Below, in pieces: positions 1 through 9,593 of a stretch of DNA of 64,000 nucleotides (position 1 is the first letter of the stretch; the number at the start of each line of letters is the position of its first letter). The notes beneath the pieces are model-generated. The model was not told where the DNA came from. It searched no databases and was given only the letters and a program-made list of their open reading frames with translations. This DNA is from Clostridiales bacterium VE202-01. Its GTDB lineage: Bacteria > Bacillota_I > Bacilli_A > Erysipelotrichales > Coprobacillaceae. A program made the translations under genes and the position numbers. The DNA is taken from the NCBI GenBank assembly GCA_000508865.1, contig BAHP02000011.1, forward strand, positions 1 through 64,000, in the 5' to 3' direction.

Positions 1-258
1 AATTATAGTTGGCGTAATTTGACGGGAATAAGTAAAATAGTGTGATTGTCATAACTAATTAGTCAAAATAATGGAAAAAGCCAGTTAAAATAATTTGATA
101 AATTCTAGTTAATATAAAGTGCTAAATAACAGCCAGTGCTGCGATACAATATACGAGAAATTTTTCCCAGAATCTTTCTCTTCTGTATGGGAGTATGTTC
201 TTTTCCAAGTCCTCCAACAGATACATCTGAAGAAGACAAATCAAATAATCTCTTATTA
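1..258. other. AT-rich spacer at window edge
   Basis: AT-rich stretch downstream of the response-regulator gene. On the minus strand there is only one short open frame, 122-226 (34 codons, hydrophobic C-terminus, ends in TAG), with no convincing ribosome binding site; I do not call it a gene. No histidine-kinase start and no copy of the guaA 3' end is visible here, so the left end of the ICE is not shown to lie in this stretch. Confidence 0.5.
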
Positions 259-1002
259 TCATACCATGCCGTTCCTTTCCCCAAGAAATGTTATCAGTGC
301 GTCGGCAAACTGTCCTTTTCTCGACCTCGAAACATTCAACTGGATTCCAAACGGCAGCAACGCAACGTTCTTTTCCAATCCTTCCACTTTTGCCAAATTC
401 ACAATATAGCTGTTGTGTGCATACTCAAATCCCCTTCCGGCCAGACACTCATACAGATCACTTAAAGATTCCTTGCAATGCATCTCTTCTATCTTTCCCT
501 GTCTGGCAATGTATATCGTACAGCCCCTTTTCGCCAGACAGATATATAAAATGTCTTCCGTATGGATGCGCATTATCCTTCCCGCCGATGTAACTGTCAC
601 GGAAGAATCTCCACAGCACAATTTCACTTTTAATAAAATCATAGGTATTTCCTTTTTCAGACTTCTGTCATGCAGATCCTTCATGATGTACCGGAACGGT
701 TGTCCAACATTAATGCTGTCAGGAGTCGGTTCAAAACAGCCGGAGCAGAACACCAATATCGCTGCTTCATTATATTCCCTCAGCTTCAGTACTGTTTTAT
801 TTCCATCCAATCCAGGCATACGCATATCCATAAAAATCAGATCATGCAAAATATCCGCATCTTCCAATAATTCTTTTCCTGATTCATATTCATAAAACCG
901 TATCTCATTCGAAGACAGAATCCCTTCCGTTTCTATGACCGTCTTTATTTTCTCCCTGTATTCTTTATCATCGTCGCAAATTGCTATTTTACACATATTC
1001 AT
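259..1002 (-). CDS. LytTR-family response regulator (AgrA-like)
   Basis: DNA-binding response regulator of 247 residues. The N-terminal receiver has the acidic cluster CDDD near residue 9 and the phospho-acceptor region FMDMRMPGLDG near residue 58. The C-terminal half (about 135-240) is a LytTR domain, the type that binds direct repeats upstream of peptide quorum-sensing genes. The ATG follows a good GGAGGATG site. No histidine kinase adjoins it in the window; it could lie to the left of position 1 or be absent. It lies in the minus-strand ICE gene block, so control of ICE functions by a peptide signal is possible but is inference. Confidence 0.85.
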   Translation of the reverse strand: MNMCKIAICDDDKEYREKIKTVIETEGILSSNEIRFYEYESGKELLEDADILHDLIFMDMRMPGLDGNKTVLKLREYNEAAILVFCSGCFEPTPDSINVGQPFRYIMKDLHDRSLKKEIPMILLKVKLCCGDSSVTVTSAGRIMRIHTEDILYICLAKRGCTIYIARQGKIEEMHCKESLSDLYECLAGRGFEYAHNSYIVNLAKVEGLEKNVALLPFGIQLNVSRSRKGQFADALITFLGERNGMV

Positions 1003-1084
1003 CCTCCAGTGTTAGTTTCTTCTAACCCTTTCCCATAAAAAAACCATCTTGCAGAATCTGAATCCTAAGATTATTTGCCTGTTC

Positions 1085-1336
1085 CTATAACTCCGGTTCC
1101 AAATCTGCAAAGATGGGATCTTCAAAAAATTCCTGTATTGTAATATCCAATCCATCGCATATCTTTTTAATTGTAACTACGCCAGCATTCCTGCTTTGTC
1201 CATACAAAATATTTTTCAGTGTTGAAGGCGGGACGCCTGAGCGCACCGCCGCTTCATTCACTGTGATATCTTTCTGCTTAATCAGATCGTTTAACCGATA
1301 TATGACCGCTGTTTTTATATCCACGGTATCGACCAC
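1085..1336 (-). CDS. Small XRE-family HTH regulator
   Basis: Protein of 83 residues that is nearly all helix-turn-helix: the stretch from about residue 10 to 65 (LNDLIKQKDITVNEAAVRSG, then PPSTLKNILYG) is a standard Cro/C1-type fold. The acidic C-terminal tail EFFEDPIFADLEPEL is common in small HTH regulators of ICEs from gut Firmicutes. It lies upstream of the LytTR regulator on the same strand with an 82-bp gap. The target is unknown; likely an ICE-internal regulator. Confidence 0.8.
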   Translation of the reverse strand: MVDTVDIKTAVIYRLNDLIKQKDITVNEAAVRSGVPPSTLKNILYGQSRNAGVVTIKKICDGLDITIQEFFEDPIFADLEPEL

Positions 1337-1477
1337 CTTTTTTTCTTCTATTTTATATAAATCGGCTTTAAAAGGTCGCCCATATATAGTCTTTTTGATC
1401 TATGCACGATATTTTTTTAACAGTTTTTCTTATTCTAGCAGAAATCCGCTAAATTTCTATATTTTATTAGATACATG

Positions 1478-1515
1478 AAACCCTGTGAGAACATTTCTGA
1501 TCCTACGCAGGGTTT
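1478..1515. terminator. Weak hairpin between XRE gene and PIN remnant
   Basis: Arms AAACCCTG (1478-1485) and CAGGGTTT (1508-1515) form an 8-bp stem with a 22-nt loop. On the plus strand it is followed by TTCC and, further on, an AT-rich run; on the minus strand no clean T-run follows. It may end transcription of the YodL/PIN side, but support is weak. Confidence 0.35.
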
Positions 1516-1608
1516 TCCACTTTGTTATAAAATTTTTATATTTTGCAGTATGCTGGATCGGAGTTATCATTCAACTTTCCTTCTGCTGCCGATTGTAAAA
1601 ACATATTT

Positions 1609-1842
1609 TTACGAATAAATATTCAGCAGTTCTTCCGGAGAAAGCAGTGTAATCCAAAAGGAAAGAAAATCCTTTTTATTCCTTGTCACAATCGCATCAC
1701 ACTGATTCTCCTTCGTACAAGTTGCAAGTAGGCAGTCTTCAAAATCAGATACTCTCTGCAAATAAGCAGGCAGCACATCTTCGTTCGTCACTGTCAGCAC
1801 TTTTGCTATGTCCAAAACGGAGCCAAGTGCCTTTCTATAAAT
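1609..1842 (-). pseudogene. C-terminal remnant of a PIN-domain (VapC-like) gene
   Basis: The open frame encodes the back half of a PIN-domain nuclease: FEDCLLATCTKENQCDAIVTRNKKDF followed by LLSPEELLNIY, which matches the last acidic and T/RN motifs of VapC-like toxins. The N-terminal half with the first catalytic Asp is missing. The frame runs directly into the in-frame TAA that ends the YodL gene upstream, so there is no room for the lost part, and only a TTG near 1815 could start translation. I read it as a deletion remnant next to the YodL stop codon. Confidence 0.6.
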
Positions 1843-4602
1843 TTATACCGTTCTTACATCCCGATCAGCTCCTCTCTCCAGCTCATCTTTTCCCTGCTTT
1901 TCTTGGATTTTTCTCTTATTGATTTCCAGTCGTTCATGAATAGATGGCTTCTTTGCCTTCGTAGTTGCTTTATTCTTTTCTGTTTGCATACTCGAAACTA
2001 CCTTTTTCACAGCTTTGTCATTATCCCCTTTTGTCACATTCGCTGCTCTTGACGCTTCTACTCTGCTGTCCTGCTTTTCTGCAACCTGCCGTTCCTGCTT
2101 TTCCTGCACACTTTTTTCTTCCAGACTGCAAAAGCTCTGCAAATATGGCAGCACATGGTTCTGCATATCGGTCAGATCTTCCATACACTTCTGAAACTCT
2201 TCATTTCCCTTGTTTTTCAGATAACCAATCCAGCTTTCATCCGTAAGTTTCAGTTCATTTTGGAGTTTCAGCTGACTTAAAATACCGCCATTTCCTGTTC
2301 CAATATCTATTTTCCCTTTGAAATGTTGCATCATTTTATCGCCTTTTTCCGCATAATATATAGTAAAAAACATCTGGGCTGTTACCATCGGCTCATCCGT
2401 CCTCGGATTACGGTCTGCGTACCATTCCTTATCCTTCTGTGCAGTACGGGAATCCAAATCTGAGAGCTTCTGACAGCGTGGTTCCATCAGCTCTCGCTTT
2501 TCACAGTAATTCACATACACCATCGGCTCTGTTTCTTTGGATATATCTGGTTCGTAGGATTTCAGCCGTTCCAGCAAAACACCTGCCCACACGGACTGCT
2601 CACAGTCTTCTTCAATCACATCCTTCAGAAAGGAAATATAAGAACCAACATTTCCACTTTGCAGATCCAGCATGACTTCCTGTATGGTATCCTGCCCTGG
2701 CTCTACATGGTCCCGATAGTCATACGGATCGAAGTCTTCCGCAATCTCATCCAATGCTGCTGCCAGTTCTTCTGTTGTCATTTTTTTCGGATACATTGCC
2801 TCACGCACATCCTGAATCGGGATATATTTATAATCAGGCAATGCTTTATGAATCTTCTCCAAACCTTCACGCACCACCGGCTGATCTTTTAAAAACCGCA
2901 CATTATCCAAGAAGTCGCCGTGTATCGTTGTTCCCATTACAATTAACAGTTCTGTTTCATCAAACAAGCTATCCTCCGGATCACGATAAATAATCCCCAT
3001 TCCACTGCCTTTATAAGCGTTTTCCGGATCTTCTCTGTACTTCTCATAGATTGCTGCGATTTCTTTCACATCTGTGCTTTTCTCATAAGCTCCCATATCA
3101 TGAATTTCATCACATTCTGCAGCATAATATTCCAGATAAGCTTCTTTCTTAGGCGGCATATTATTGAGTACATTATCAATCATGTTATAATTGGCCTCTT
3201 CCAGTTCCTCCACCTTTGCCAATGGCTTATATTCGCCCTGGCTTTTCTGAATCTCTGCCATTACAACTTCATCCATTTCTTCTACTTTCTCCATCAACCG
3301 ATCATAATCTCCACGGATGCGTTCTCCAGTCCAGCCTTCGTCTTCCAAAAGTTCCTCCGCCGCTTCTTGAATAGAAATTTCATCATTCTCATAAACGCCA
3401 CCATCCATCAAGCGGAAATCTTCATCGTAAAAGGAATAATCATATCCTTCTTCTGTTCTCTGAATAGCAAAGTAACGTTCTCCTACCTCATATGCCAGTT
3501 CACTAAGGACCTGTTCTTCCAGATTCAGGAAAGAATCTAGCTGTTCAAAACTGATACTGTCTACAAAATGAGCAGTTACTTTTTCCCCGTCATTCAGAAC
3601 TACGATATCACTGACAGACAGGGAATGCCCACGGAAATCTTCCGGTCTATCAATGTTGAACCTTTCAAAAATATCATCCAGTGACATATTTCCTGATAAT
3701 TCACCAACATAGACCAGCTTGTAATCTTCTTTTTTTATCTTCATACCATGACTTTCAATAAAACTCATATTCATAAAAGCATAGTTTTCGCCCGGTGAAT
3801 CATCCCGGATCTGATAAATACCAAATACCCTTCTTGTTCCTAACAACAGGTTTGCTTCTTTCAATGACTGAATCTGTGGATATTTCTGCATTTCCCATTC
3901 CAGGTTACGGAAACGCTCCAGTTCTGTCATAGACATCTGATAATGCTCTGGTCCTCGTTCAATTTCCATACGTTCTGTGACATACATCGGTGATGAAAAA
4001 TTAGTGATCAGATAGATATCTGCTCCTGCATCGTATAATTTCAGTGCTTCTTCCTGCTCAATGACACTCATAGGCTCCTGAAATGCTCCTAAATTTTCTT
4101 CTGCATGATCTAGGTTGTTATCCTTTATCCGTTCCCACATCTGCAATTCCATTCCAAACAAACCGTCGTGTGCCTGTATCATTTCTTTACTCGCATATTC
4201 ACCTTTACTGCCATCACTTCCAAGGCAATAAATCTTAGAACCCATTCTGTGATAATCCAAGGCTGCTTCTTTTCTAAGTGGCACCATATCTTCTGCTGTA
4301 TATCCATAGTCACGTAATTCCAGCTTACCTATGGTTGGATCCAGCAGTTCTTGAATATCCATTCTTGCGTCATCCAGCAAATCCTCTACACCTTCTTGAT
4401 CTGCCTGACTCACTGCATCTGCCAGATTTCTTACCAAATTCCTAACTTTCTCTTCCTCGCCGATCAGATTCGCATATTCAAAAATCTGTTCTTTTACATC
4501 TGTTGAAAATTCTATATCTCTACGCTCTGCCTGAGCAATCCGTTCCTGCGTATATTCCTGCATTTTCTGCGTTTCTTTTCCTGTTATCATACTTCTCGCC
4601 AT
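1843..4602 (-). CDS. YodL/DUF4316-type ICE protein
   Basis: Protein of 919 residues typical of Tn1549-like elements. The N-terminus is helical and acidic. Around residues 265-350 there is a YodL-like domain (YQIRDDSPGENYAFMNM, VYVGELSG, LSVSDIVVL), and similar modules follow. The C-terminal end is highly charged and carries KPSIHERLEINKRKI, 33 residues from the end, a tail shared with four other proteins here (see findings). Its start ATG (MARSM) follows AGGAGG. A terminator separates it from the helicase gene upstream. The biochemical role is unknown; YodL-type proteins accompany the conjugation and antirestriction genes of these elements. Confidence 0.8.
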   Translation of the reverse strand: MARSMITGKETQKMQEYTQERIAQAERRDIEFSTDVKEQIFEYANLIGEEEKVRNLVRNLADAVSQADQEGVEDLLDDARMDIQELLDPTIGKLELRDYGYTAEDMVPLRKEAALDYHRMGSKIYCLGSDGSKGEYASKEMIQAHDGLFGMELQMWERIKDNNLDHAEENLGAFQEPMSVIEQEEALKLYDAGADIYLITNFSSPMYVTERMEIERGPEHYQMSMTELERFRNLEWEMQKYPQIQSLKEANLLLGTRRVFGIYQIRDDSPGENYAFMNMSFIESHGMKIKKEDYKLVYVGELSGNMSLDDIFERFNIDRPEDFRGHSLSVSDIVVLNDGEKVTAHFVDSISFEQLDSFLNLEEQVLSELAYEVGERYFAIQRTEEGYDYSFYDEDFRLMDGGVYENDEISIQEAAEELLEDEGWTGERIRGDYDRLMEKVEEMDEVVMAEIQKSQGEYKPLAKVEELEEANYNMIDNVLNNMPPKKEAYLEYYAAECDEIHDMGAYEKSTDVKEIAAIYEKYREDPENAYKGSGMGIIYRDPEDSLFDETELLIVMGTTIHGDFLDNVRFLKDQPVVREGLEKIHKALPDYKYIPIQDVREAMYPKKMTTEELAAALDEIAEDFDPYDYRDHVEPGQDTIQEVMLDLQSGNVGSYISFLKDVIEEDCEQSVWAGVLLERLKSYEPDISKETEPMVYVNYCEKRELMEPRCQKLSDLDSRTAQKDKEWYADRNPRTDEPMVTAQMFFTIYYAEKGDKMMQHFKGKIDIGTGNGGILSQLKLQNELKLTDESWIGYLKNKGNEEFQKCMEDLTDMQNHVLPYLQSFCSLEEKSVQEKQERQVAEKQDSRVEASRAANVTKGDNDKAVKKVVSSMQTEKNKATTKAKKPSIHERLEINKRKIQEKQGKDELERGADRDVRTV

Positions 4603-4621
4603 TCAAATTCCTCCTGTGTTC

Positions 4622-4669
4622 TAAAAAATGGCATAACAGGCAGAACCTTCTTCTACCAAATTATGCCAT
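4622..4669 (-). terminator. Rho-independent terminator/attenuator
   Basis: Perfect 9-bp inverted repeat ATGGCATAA (4628-4636) and TTATGCCAT (4661-4669), followed on the minus strand by TTTTTTA. It sits between the helicase stop and the YodL start, so YodL is either read through or has its own promoter. Confidence 0.7.
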
Positions 4670-4682
4670 CTTTCCTGTTTAT

Positions 4683-7600
4683 TTATTCCAGACCGAAGTC
4701 CCGTTTTCTGTTTTCCTTGCCAGTTTCACTTTCCCGCTGACTCTTTTCTTTATAAATCTGCAGTTTTTCATGGATAGAACCACGTGTCGGTCTTTCTTCT
4801 TTCTCATCTGATTCAGACACCTCTGTTTCTGCATCTTCCCGTTCATCCATATTGAGCAATGCATTTAATTCTGACAGTCGCTCCAGTTTCTGGTTCAACT
4901 CCTCTTCTTTTGGAAATGGCTTTCCAACCTCTTCTTTTGCATTTGCAAGCTGTTCATATACTGTTTCCAGTCTTTGTTGTGCTTCTGAAAGCTTCTCTGG
5001 ATAACTGTCCAACAGATTGTTGATACGAGTAATATTTCCAAGTGCATCTGCTCCAAGATGAACTTTCGAGACAGCCTCATGTTTGACAGATAGAATAAAT
5101 TCTTTACTCCATCCATCAAACTGAATCCTCATATTGAATCCCTGATAGTTTCCGATATCCATCGCAGCATCTACAGCTTTAATATCTTTACATACCGCCA
5201 GAAGTGCTGCTCCTGCCTCTTTCTTTTCTGTGAACTCTTTGCCGCCAATCTCCATAGTAAACTGCTCTGGATCTGTGATTTTATGCTCTGAGTAATGAGC
5301 GATGTCTGCCTTGTAGCTGTCAATGATTTCTGTCAGTTTTGCAATCTGTTGTGGAAAATTCCTTGCAATATCATCTTCCAGGCGGTACTGGTTATTCATG
5401 TGGTTGGCTTTTAAAAGTTTTAATTTTGCCACATCAACATCCAATGCCATCTTCTCTTTTACTGCTGGATTTCCGGTTGCAAGAGCTTTGACCTCTGCAT
5501 AGGAAAGTGCCGCTTCGTCCACATCTTCACAGCTTCGCACAGGTGCTTTGCTGGTCATAATCTGAGAAATGAATTTCTGCTTGTTCTCAACCAACTGCCA
5601 CATGTAGCTGTCAAATGTGGATTCAGTTACATACCGGAAGATATGAACCTTTTTATTATGATTTCCCTGACGGATAATACGCCCTTCCCTCTGTTCCAAA
5701 TCAGATGGTTTCCAGCCAATATCCAGATGGTGCAACGCAATCAGACGGTCCTGCACGTTGGTCCCGGCACCCATCTTTGCTGTTGAGCCAATCAAAAAAC
5801 GAACCTGCCCGGATTTCACTTTTCCAAACAGCTCCGTCTTCTTTGCTTCTGTATTTGCATCATGAATAAAAGCAATCTCTTTTTCCGGTACACCTTTCGC
5901 TATCAGTTTCTGCTTCAAGTCATCATAAACATTGAAACTGCCATCACCTTTCGGTGTGCTCAAGTCACAGAAAATCAATTGTGCAGATTTCTGTGCTGCC
6001 GTGTCTTTCCAGATCTCATAACTTTTCTCTGCACAGACTGATATTTTGCTTTCTGGATTATCTGGCAATAATTCGTTCACCAAACGCTGATCCAATGCCA
6101 ATTTTCTTCCATCATTGGTAATTTTCAGCATATTATCAACCGAAGCATCTACCCCTCCGTTTCTGACAACTTCTGCACGTTCCCCCAGACTTTCTACGAT
6201 TTCTTTCTGCTGTTCCGTTGGTTTCAGCACCACTGTTTCATATTCCGCCTCTGGCACAGGAAGCTTTAACTGATCGGAAGTCTTGATATCTGCAATCTCC
6301 TTAAACATATTCATCAGTTCCGGAATATTATAAAATCTTGCAAATCTTGACTTTGCACGGTAGCCTGTTCCTTCTGGTGCAAGCTCAATGCTCGTGACTA
6401 CCTCGCCAAAGGTGGAGGCCCAGGAATCAAACAGTCCAAGTCCCATATTTTGTAATTTGCTGTTCTGCAGATACCTCTGCATAACATATAATTCCGTCAT
6501 GCTGTTGCTAATCGGTGTGCCCGTAGCAAAGGTAATGCCTTTTCCTCCGGTAATCTCATCCAGATACTGACATTTATTAAACATATCCGCCGACTTCTGT
6601 GCTTCATTCTGTGCAATCCCGGCTACATTTCTCATTTTTGTATAAAGAAATGCGTTTTTATAACTGTGTGCTTCATCTACATATAAATGATCCACTCCCA
6701 GTTCTTCAAACGTAACTACCTGATCTTTTTTCTCTTTCTGATTCAGTTTCTCCAGCCTTGTCTGCAATGTTTTTCTTGTCTTTTCAATCTGTTTGACGGT
6801 ATAACGTCCACCATCCTGTTCATACCTTGCACTCTGGATTGCCATTTCCAGATCATCAATCTGCCTCTGAAGCATGGCTTCCTGTTTCTCATCAGAGATT
6901 GGAATACGCTCAAACTGGGAATGACCAATAATAACAGCATCGTAATTTCCCATAGCGATTCTGGCACAGAACTTCTTTCGGTTTGCCGGTTCAAAGTCTT
7001 TCTTGGTTGCTACCAAAATATTTGCTCCTGGATATAACTGCAGGAACTCCGCTCCCCACTGCTCTGTCAAATGGTTTGGCACAACAAAGAGATTCTTTTG
7101 TGATAATCCCAGACGTTTGCTCTCCATTGCCGCCGCTACCATTTCGTAAGTCTTCCCAGCTCCTACTACATGTGCCAGAAGCACATTATCACCGTATAAC
7201 TGATGTGCGACTGCATTTTTCTGATGCGGACGAAGCTCTATTTCCGGATTCATTCCTGGAAAACTCAAGTGACTACCATCATATTCACGGGGACGGATAC
7301 TATTGAAACGCTCATTGTACACGCTTACCAGCCTTTCTCTCCTCTGCTGATCCTTAAAAATCCAATCTTGGAATGCAGCCTTCAAGGCATCCTGCTTTTG
7401 TGATGCCAACATAGTTTCTTTTTTATTCAAAACTCGCACTTCATCCCCATTGTCATTTACGACTTTATCATAGATTCTAACATCTTTTAGATTCAAGGTA
7501 TCTTCCAGAATCCGGTAGGCATTTGCTCTCTCCGTTCCATACGTTGCATAAGCAAACGCATTTCTTGGACTGTCGGCGTTCTTTCCTGTAATCCTCCACT

Positions 7601-9593
7601 CACCATTTACCTCAGAGAATTTTACCTGTATTTCCTTCTGTGCAAGATACCTCGGCGTATGAAGCAGTTCCACCATAAAATCCTGATAATCCGAAGGTTC
7701 AATCCAGGTGGCTCCAATACGCACTTCAATCTCCGACGCTTCCAGATCTCTTGGCTGAACTGCCTCCAATGCACGCACATTCGGTGTGAATTCCGGATGA
7801 TTCTCTGCAAAAGTTCTCGCTGTATTTAATTTATCTCTGACGTTTCCAGACAGATATTCATCTCCGCTTTCCCACTGGTCTGTCAGTGGATTTTTGAAGA
7901 TAACTCCAACCAGCTCTTCTGTGATTTTCTCTTCGGTCTTTCCGGTCAACTGTGCCATATATGGAAGATCTACTTTAGCCTTTTCATTTAGGGACAGAGC
8001 AAGTGCTTCTGTGGCTGTCTCCACACTTGTCACAGCGACCGCCTTTTTAATGGTTCGTTTGGTGAACATGTCCGCTTTCCGCTTCAATGTTCCATCTTCA
8101 TTCAAGTCTTCCAGGGAACACAGCAGACAATAAGAAGAGTCATCAGAAAATGCACGTTTGTTAGCATTACTTCCAATAACTCCATACTTTGCTGTGTAGG
8201 TATCATACACCTGATTCAGTTTTTTCTGCTGTTTCTGGATTTCTTCGTCTGTGACAAATTCTTCCATCTGCATGGCGATCAGTTCACGAACGGTATCACG
8301 GATTGCAACCATGCCTTTTACACGTTCTGCAGTGACTGCAGGCATTTTCACCTGATTCATCAAAGAATTGACACGGTAATATACCTGATCATCTACCACC
8401 GTATAGCTGTAATTTCGGACATTCGGATCTGCCGGAATACTCTCTGGCATCTCATCCAGTTCTGCCTCTATATCTACTGCCGCTACCATGCTTCCTCTGA
8501 TGTGTTTTACAACTTCTTGTAACTGTAATTCCAGATCAGCTCCTTCCATTGGAGCACAGGTTGTTTCCATACCATACGGACCGGACACTTCTTTCATCTC
8601 ACCAAGAATCAATCCCGGATGCTGAACAAAATACTTGTTAATGGTAATCCCATTTGCATCACTCTCCAAATTCACCCAGTCTGGCATCACTTTTGTGAAA
8701 CTCTCACGCTTCTGGAAAAACAAAATATCAGCACTGACTTCTGTTCCTGCATTTGCCTTAAAAGCTGTGTTCGGCAGTCGGATAGCCCCCAGCAGGTCTG
8801 CACGCTCTGCCAAATATTTCCGGACTTCCGGTGATTCCTTGTCCATAGTTCCCTTTGTTGTGATCAACGCAGCTACACCACCTGGACGTAACTGATCTAT
8901 AGTCTTGGCAAGAAAGTAATCATGAATCATAAAATTGTAGCGGTCATACTGACGGTCATTGACCTTATATGCACCGAATGGCACATTTCCGATTGCCACG
9001 TCAAAGAAATCATTGGGATAATCCGTCTTCTCAAAGCCTTTGATCTGGATATTGGCATCTGGATAGAGAAGTTTAGCAATTCTGCCACTGATGCTGTCCA
9101 GTTCCACTCCATAGAGTTTGGACTGGTTTAGATTCTCTGGAAGCTTTCCAAAGAAGTTCCCGACTCCCATAGATGGCTCCAGGATATTTCCCTTTGTAAA
9201 TCCCAGATTCTCCAACACCTGATACATACTTTCAATCACAATCGGCTGTGTATAATGAGCATTTAATGTGGAAGCTCTGGCTGCAGCATATTCTTCCGGT
9301 GTAAGGACGGTCTTTAATTCCAAATATTCTGTCTCCCATGCAGATTTTGTCTCATCAAATGCATCTGCAAGACCTCCCCAGCCGACGTACCTGGATAAGA
9401 TTTCCTGTTCCTCTGGTGTCGCATTGCGGTTCTCATCCTCACATTTTTTTAACAGCTGAATAGCCATAATATTGGCTCGGAATTTCTCCTTCGGTGTTCC
9501 CTGTCCAAGTTCATCATCTGTGATATGGAAGTTCGTTGCTGGAATCAGTTCTGCTATTCCGTTAATCTCTTCCAATGATTCTTTTTCTTCCAA
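4683..9593 (-). CDS. Giant methylase-like/SNF2-type helicase protein, C-terminal ORF (frameshifted)
   Basis: ORF of 1636 residues forming the second part of a very large ICE protein. It has an N6-methylase-like fold near residue 140 ([13 protein letters not shown], then GNVPFG in place of NPPY), a helicase core with Walker A VGAGKT near 870, a DEAH box (YVDEAHS) near 1000, and motif VI ([11 protein letters not shown]) near 1330. The C-terminus carries [14 protein letters not shown], 31 residues from the end. There is no ATG at the start: the frame begins at a TTG with no clear site, while the 9554-12364 ORF reads into it through an A-rich run by a -1 shift. I infer one ancestral polypeptide of about 2,560 residues. 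The role is probably DNA processing or antirestriction in the recipient (inference). Confidence 0.8.
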   Translation of the reverse strand: MEEKESLEEINGIAELIPATNFHITDDELGQGTPKEKFRANIMAIQLLKKCEDENRNATPEEQEILSRYVGWGGLADAFDETKSAWETEYLELKTVLTPEEYAAARASTLNAHYTQPIVIESMYQVLENLGFTKGNILEPSMGVGNFFGKLPENLNQSKLYGVELDSISGRIAKLLYPDANIQIKGFEKTDYPNDFFDVAIGNVPFGAYKVNDRQYDRYNFMIHDYFLAKTIDQLRPGGVAALITTKGTMDKESPEVRKYLAERADLLGAIRLPNTAFKANAGTEVSADILFFQKRESFTKVMPDWVNLESDANGITINKYFVQHPGLILGEMKEVSGPYGMETTCAPMEGADLELQLQEVVKHIRGSMVAAVDIEAELDEMPESIPADPNVRNYSYTVVDDQVYYRVNSLMNQVKMPAVTAERVKGMVAIRDTVRELIAMQMEEFVTDEEIQKQQKKLNQVYDTYTAKYGVIGSNANKRAFSDDSSYCLLCSLEDLNEDGTLKRKADMFTKRTIKKAVAVTSVETATEALALSLNEKAKVDLPYMAQLTGKTEEKITEELVGVIFKNPLTDQWESGDEYLSGNVRDKLNTARTFAENHPEFTPNVRALEAVQPRDLEASEIEVRIGATWIEPSDYQDFMVELLHTPRYLAQKEIQVKFSEVNGEWRITGKNADSPRNAFAYATYGTERANAYRILEDTLNLKDVRIYDKVVNDNGDEVRVLNKKETMLASQKQDALKAAFQDWIFKDQQRRERLVSVYNERFNSIRPREYDGSHLSFPGMNPEIELRPHQKNAVAHQLYGDNVLLAHVVGAGKTYEMVAAAMESKRLGLSQKNLFVVPNHLTEQWGAEFLQLYPGANILVATKKDFEPANRKKFCARIAMGNYDAVIIGHSQFERIPISDEKQEAMLQRQIDDLEMAIQSARYEQDGGRYTVKQIEKTRKTLQTRLEKLNQKEKKDQVVTFEELGVDHLYVDEAHSYKNAFLYTKMRNVAGIAQNEAQKSADMFNKCQYLDEITGGKGITFATGTPISNSMTELYVMQRYLQNSKLQNMGLGLFDSWASTFGEVVTSIELAPEGTGYRAKSRFARFYNIPELMNMFKEIADIKTSDQLKLPVPEAEYETVVLKPTEQQKEIVESLGERAEVVRNGGVDASVDNMLKITNDGRKLALDQRLVNELLPDNPESKISVCAEKSYEIWKDTAAQKSAQLIFCDLSTPKGDGSFNVYDDLKQKLIAKGVPEKEIAFIHDANTEAKKTELFGKVKSGQVRFLIGSTAKMGAGTNVQDRLIALHHLDIGWKPSDLEQREGRIIRQGNHNKKVHIFRYVTESTFDSYMWQLVENKQKFISQIMTSKAPVRSCEDVDEAALSYAEVKALATGNPAVKEKMALDVDVAKLKLLKANHMNNQYRLEDDIARNFPQQIAKLTEIIDSYKADIAHYSEHKITDPEQFTMEIGGKEFTEKKEAGAALLAVCKDIKAVDAAMDIGNYQGFNMRIQFDGWSKEFILSVKHEAVSKVHLGADALGNITRINNLLDSYPEKLSEAQQRLETVYEQLANAKEEVGKPFPKEEELNQKLERLSELNALLNMDEREDAETEVSESDEKEERPTRGSIHEKLQIYKEKSQRESETGKENRKRDFGLE

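Noticed and set aside
122-226. 34-codon ORF with hydrophobic end downstream of the LytTR regulator, as a possible signal peptide precursor
   Set aside because: No ribosome binding site, no Cys/Ser placement typical of cyclic peptides, and no agrB-like partner in the window.
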